NCBI RefSeq assembly: GCF_900107455.1
Contig: NZ_FNQB01000003.1
Location: 496,001-560,000 of the forward strand
Origin: Asanoa ishikariensis
GTDB taxonomy: Bacteria; Actinomycetota; Actinomycetes; Mycobacteriales; Micromonosporaceae
Direction of reading: 5' to 3'
DNA: 64,000 nt
Numbering within the stretch: position 1 is the first letter of the stretch; the number at the start of each line of letters is the position of its first letter. A program made the position numbers and the translations under genes. Under the pieces are notes generated by a model that saw nothing but the letters and a program-made list of their open reading frames with translations, searched no databases and had not been told where the DNA came from. Below, in pieces: positions 60,041 through 64,000 of the stretch.

Positions 60041-61459
60041 ATGACCGACGTGGTGCAGGAGTCGGCAGCGCCGGCGAACGGGTTCCGCTCGTACCTGACG
60101 ATCTGGGTCGGGCAGTTCGCCTCGATGATCGGCTCGAACCTCACGAGCTTCGCCCTCGGCGTCTACGTCTACCAGCTCACGGACTCCGCGACGACGCTCG
60201 GCATCATCCTGGCCCTCGGCCTGCTCCCGGCGACGCTGGCCTCCCCGTTCGCGGGGTCCCTCGTCGACCGCTGGGGCACCCGACGCACCCTGATGATCAG
60301 CAGCATCGGCAGCATGCTCGTCACGTTGACGCTGGCCCCGCTCGTCGCCACCGACAGCTTCCGGGTCTGGCAGGTCTACGTCATCGTCATCGTCACCTCG
60401 CTGCTCACCTCGTTGCAGATCCCCGCGCTGGGAGCGTTGACGCCGCAGTTGGTGCCGAAGGAACAGCTCGGCCAGGCCAACGGCCTGCGCATGGTCGCGA
60501 TCGCCGTGAGCCAGGTGCTGGCACCGGTCACGGCCGGCTTCCTGCTCGTGTCGATCGACCTGACCGGCATCATCGTCATCGACGTCATCTCGTACACCGC
60601 CGCCATCGCCACGCTCTATCTCGTGCGCGTGCCCCGCGTGCGCTCCGGGGCGACCACCGCCGGCACACCCGCGACCCTGCTGCGCGAGTTCGGTGAGGCG
60701 TGGCGCTACGTGGCCGAGCGCCGTGGGCTGCTGACCCTGCTGTTCTTCCTCGCCTCGCTGAACTTCAGCGCCGGCTTCGTCGAGTTGCTCATCAGCCCGC
60801 TCGTGCTCTCCTTCACCTCGTCGGAGGGGCTGGGCGTGGTGCTGTCGATCGGCGGCCTCGGCATGATCATCGCGGGCGTCGTGGTCAGTGTGACCGGCGG
60901 ACCGAGCCGGCGCGTGCGGGCGGTGTTCGCCTTCGCCCTGCTGTTCGGCATCGCGACCATCGTCGGCTCGCTGCGGCCCAGCATCCCGCTGGTGGCCTGC
61001 GCCGCGTTCGTCGCGATGGGCGCCCTCGTACTCATCAACACGACGCACCAGCCCATCTGGCAGACCAAGGTGGACATGCGCCTGATGGGCCGCGTGATGG
61101 CGTTGCTGACGATGGTCGGCCTCATCCCCCAGCTCATCGCGAACGTCCTGGCCGGCGTCGCCGTCGACCAAGTCTTCGAACCACTGGTCGGCCGCGACGA
61201 GGTCCGCTCCGAGAGCCTGACGACCCTGATCGGCGACGGCCCGGGCCGCGGCATCGCGCTGCTGATGCTGCTCGTCGGCCTGCTGGTCGTGGTCACGGTG
61301 GCGGTCGGCTCGCTGTTCGGCCGCCTGCGCCGGCTCGAGGAGGAGCTCCCGGACCGCGCGGCCCCGGCCGTGGACGAAGAGCCGACGTCGGGCGACGGCG
61401 TCGAGGAGCCGATCGGCGACGAGCGCCCGGTGACCGACAGCGCGACCAGCGCCCGGTAA
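60041..61459 (+). CDS. MFS exporter (EntS/MFS_3-like)
   Basis: A 472-residue membrane protein with about 12 hydrophobic helices, the first after a short N-terminus (YLTIWVGQFASMIGSNLTSFALG) and the family's SLVDRWGTRRTLM loop between helices 2 and 3. A long central loop and an acidic C-terminal tail follow. The EntS-type branch exports peptides and siderophores, so this is the probable exporter of the cluster product and a likely part of self-protection. ATG 60041 has GAAGGAG upstream. It has its own operator-promoter. Confidence 0.88.
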   Translation: MTDVVQESAAPANGFRSYLTIWVGQFASMIGSNLTSFALGVYVYQLTDSATTLGIILALGLLPATLASPFAGSLVDRWGTRRTLMISSIGSMLVTLTLAPLVATDSFRVWQVYVIVIVTSLLTSLQIPALGALTPQLVPKEQLGQANGLRMVAIAVSQVLAPVTAGFLLVSIDLTGIIVIDVISYTAAIATLYLVRVPRVRSGATTAGTPATLLREFGEAWRYVAERRGLLTLLFFLASLNFSAGFVELLISPLVLSFTSSEGLGVVLSIGGLGMIIAGVVVSVTGGPSRRVRAVFAFALLFGIATIVGSLRPSIPLVACAAFVAMGALVLINTTHQPIWQTKVDMRLMGRVMALLTMVGLIPQLIANVLAGVAVDQVFEPLVGRDEVRSESLTTLIGDGPGRGIALLMLLVGLLVVVTVAVGSLFGRLRRLEEELPDRAAPAVDEEPTSGDGVEEPIGDERPVTDSATSAR

Positions 61460-61490
61460 CTGCCGGCACGACGAGCGCGATCGGTGTGGC

Positions 61491-61556
61491 TTTGCTCTGC
61501 ACCCAAATACGCACCGCAGGTCAACGCGGGTGTTGCGGATATGGGTGCAGAGCAAA
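61491..61556. terminator. Long bidirectional hairpin between MFS and free A domain genes
   Basis: Two 23-base arms, 61491-61513 and 61534-61556, are inverted copies at 21 of 23 positions around a 20-base loop. They lie between convergent genes, as expected for a two-way transcription terminator. No poly-U tract is seen, as is usual in GC-rich actinomycetes. Confidence 0.8.
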
Positions 61557-61572
61557 CGCACGACCAGTGCCG

Positions 61573-63012
<1,440 letters not shown>

Positions 63013-63063
63013 GCGCCGATCGTCGCCGATCCGCGGGCGGCGGAGGCGTCCCTGGATCGTGGG

Positions 63064-63681
63064 TCAGAAGTCGACGCGCATGACCGCGCGGCGCACCGAC
63101 GGCCGGGAGACCTCGGTGAAGCCGGCGGCGGCGAACGTGCCTTCGGTGCCGACATGCAGCTCGTCGGCGACGGCGTTCCTAGTCGTCAGCGGGTATCCCT
63201 CGATCGCGCTGGCGCCGTTGTCACGTGCGAAGTCGACGGCGGCGCGGGCCAGCGCCCGGCTGATCCCCCGGCGGCGGAACCCCGCCCGCGTGACGAAGCA
63301 CATGACCGCCCAGACGCTCGGGTCGTGGCGGTCCTCGTCGCGACCGGTCCAGGCCACCCGGCCGCCGCGCACGAGGCTGATGTAGGCCGTCCGCGGCTCG
63401 ACCGCGCACCAGCCGACCGGCTCGTCATCGAGGTAGGCGACCAGGCCCGTCGTCGTCACGGCGTCGTCGGCGCCCGGGTCGGTCTGGATCCGCAACCGGT
63501 CGGCGCGCTCCTCGGCCGGGAACGAGACGAGGCACTCCTTGGGTCGCATCTTGTAGCGCTGGCACTGGCAGTTGGCCGGTGCGGTGGCACTGAGGATCTT
63601 CTGGAGGTCGTCCCACGTCGCCTCGTTGGCGGGTCGGATGGTGAGCGTGGCGTCCGCCAGCAACCTGGCCCTGGGAGCCAT
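63064..63681 (-). CDS. GNAT-family N-acetyltransferase
   Basis: A 205-residue acetyltransferase: LTIRPANEATWDDLQ at the N-terminus, VWAVMCFVTRAGFRRRGISRAL with the acetyl-CoA pyrophosphate loop (RRRGIS), and a C-terminal GYPLTTRNA. The ATG at 63681 is used. It lies 51 nt upstream of the free A domain on the same strand. Capreomycin and streptothricin producers acetylate an amino group of their product for self-protection, so this enzyme could do likewise or act as a tailoring step. That is inference from position only. Confidence 0.8.
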   Translation of the reverse strand: MAPRARLLADATLTIRPANEATWDDLQKILSATAPANCQCQRYKMRPKECLVSFPAEERADRLRIQTDPGADDAVTTTGLVAYLDDEPVGWCAVEPRTAYISLVRGGRVAWTGRDEDRHDPSVWAVMCFVTRAGFRRRGISRALARAAVDFARDNGASAIEGYPLTTRNAVADELHVGTEGTFAAAGFTEVSRPSVRRAVMRVDF

Positions 63682-63766
63682 GCCGTGACACCGTCCCTTC
63701 GCTCCGCGCGACCTCCGGATCGAGGGAAATCGTACCGTGCCGGGTCGATCTCCCGCCCCGCGTGGC

Positions 63767-63814
63767 TGTCCTGTGTATCGGCGACAGTCCCTATTGCCTG
63801 CCGCTACCTAGCCT
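63767..63814 (+). promoter_or_regulatory. Cluster operator and leaderless promoter of right-edge NRPS
   Basis: Operator TGTC-N12-GACA at 63767-63786; 21 bp (63767-63787) are identical to 30979-30999. -10 TAGCCT (63809-63814) begins 26 bp after GACA and 6 nt before the ATG at 63821. Confidence 0.62.
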
Positions 63815-63820
63815 TCCGGT

Positions 63821-64000
63821 ATGGCACACCCTGCCCGGGCCGAGACCGCGAGCGAACCGGACGGTGCCGGGCTCGGCGCGCTGGCCCGCCGAGCGAGCCC
63901 GCCCGTCCCGCCGCGCACGCCCCACGAAGAGGCCATGGTCACCATCTGGCGCGAGATCCTGGAGCGCCCGGACATCGGTGTGCTGGACGACTTCTTCGAC
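63821..64000 (+). CDS. NRPS beginning with a PCP (3' end outside window)
   Basis: Sixty residues are visible from ATG 63821. After a short linker, PPRTPHEEAMVTIWREIL and IGVLDDFFD match the start of a PCP and resemble the N-terminus of the NRPS at 19802 (PPRTPYEEVVHGIWRDVL). The frame is open to the edge. It is a second synthetase that opens with a carrier domain and no A domain, so it too would need loading in trans. It shows that the cluster continues to the right. Confidence 0.8.
   Translation, partial: MAHPARAETASEPDGAGLGALARRASPPVPPRTPHEEAMVTIWREILERPDIGVLDDFFD

Overview
The window is very GC-rich, with long tightly packed ORFs, GTG starts and GGAGG-type ribosome sites. It has a mycobacterial/actinobacterial-type qcrB, a SARP regulator and many class I bacterial P450s. 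It comes from a filamentous actinomycete, probably of the Micromonosporaceae type, although nothing here fixes the genus.

Positions 1-9558 look mostly like ordinary chromosome: the end of a secreted ricin-type lectin, two unknown proteins, an orphan qcrB, an FAD-linked oxidase, a Gfo/Idh/MocA oxidoreductase, a secreted unknown protein, a metallophosphoesterase-PPTase pair and a degenerate SDR. The PPTase (7250-7912) would be able to prime the carrier proteins encoded to its right.

From about 9974 to the right edge the DNA is one large non-ribosomal peptide cluster, which continues past position 64000. Its left part holds a LuxR regulator, two aminotransferases and a DinB protein. Next come three arginine-tailoring candidates: a VioC-type 2-oxoglutarate hydroxylase (13507-14538), an MppP-type PLP arginine oxidase (14718-15848) and, far away, a capreomycidine synthase (47154-48278). 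A LanB-like protein without an elimination domain and a luciferase-type monooxygenase with its flavin reductase follow. The assembly line starts with a FAAL-ACP-C protein (26768-30190), so the product is probably N-acylated. It then uses PCP-C-A*-PCP-C-A*-PCP (19802-25315) and C-A-PCP-C-A*N / A*C-PCP (41146-47152). The three A* regions are vestigial: they lack the A3 P-loop and the A8 hinge, and the A10 lysine is replaced by aspartate in a shared GDYDL motif. Only one in-line A domain looks active.

The missing activation seems to be supplied in trans by three A-PCP didomains (31432-33189, 35303-37084, 49992-51788), two free A domains (25315-26745, 61573-63012) and a free PCP (54307-54618). 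Eight P450s, a 3Fe-4S ferredoxin and a B12 radical SAM enzyme could modify the tethered residues. Four thioesterase-fold proteins all carry Cys instead of Ser at the nucleophile, as in the aminoacyl shuttles CmaE and SyrC. My reading is a distributed assembly line: amino acids are loaded on small carriers, oxidised there, moved by Cys transferases onto modules that have lost adenylation, and condensed. An MbtH protein and an MFS exporter complete the set.

Most transcription units of the cluster share an operator, TGTC-N12-GACA (extended right half TTC[AC][CG]GTGACA), placed 25-27 bp upstream of a TAGNNT/TACGGT -10 box and often read in both directions from a divergent promoter. Several of the units appear to be leaderless. 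This points to one regulator, perhaps the LuxR or SARP protein, controlling the whole cluster. All alignments, substrate codes and motif searches were done by eye.
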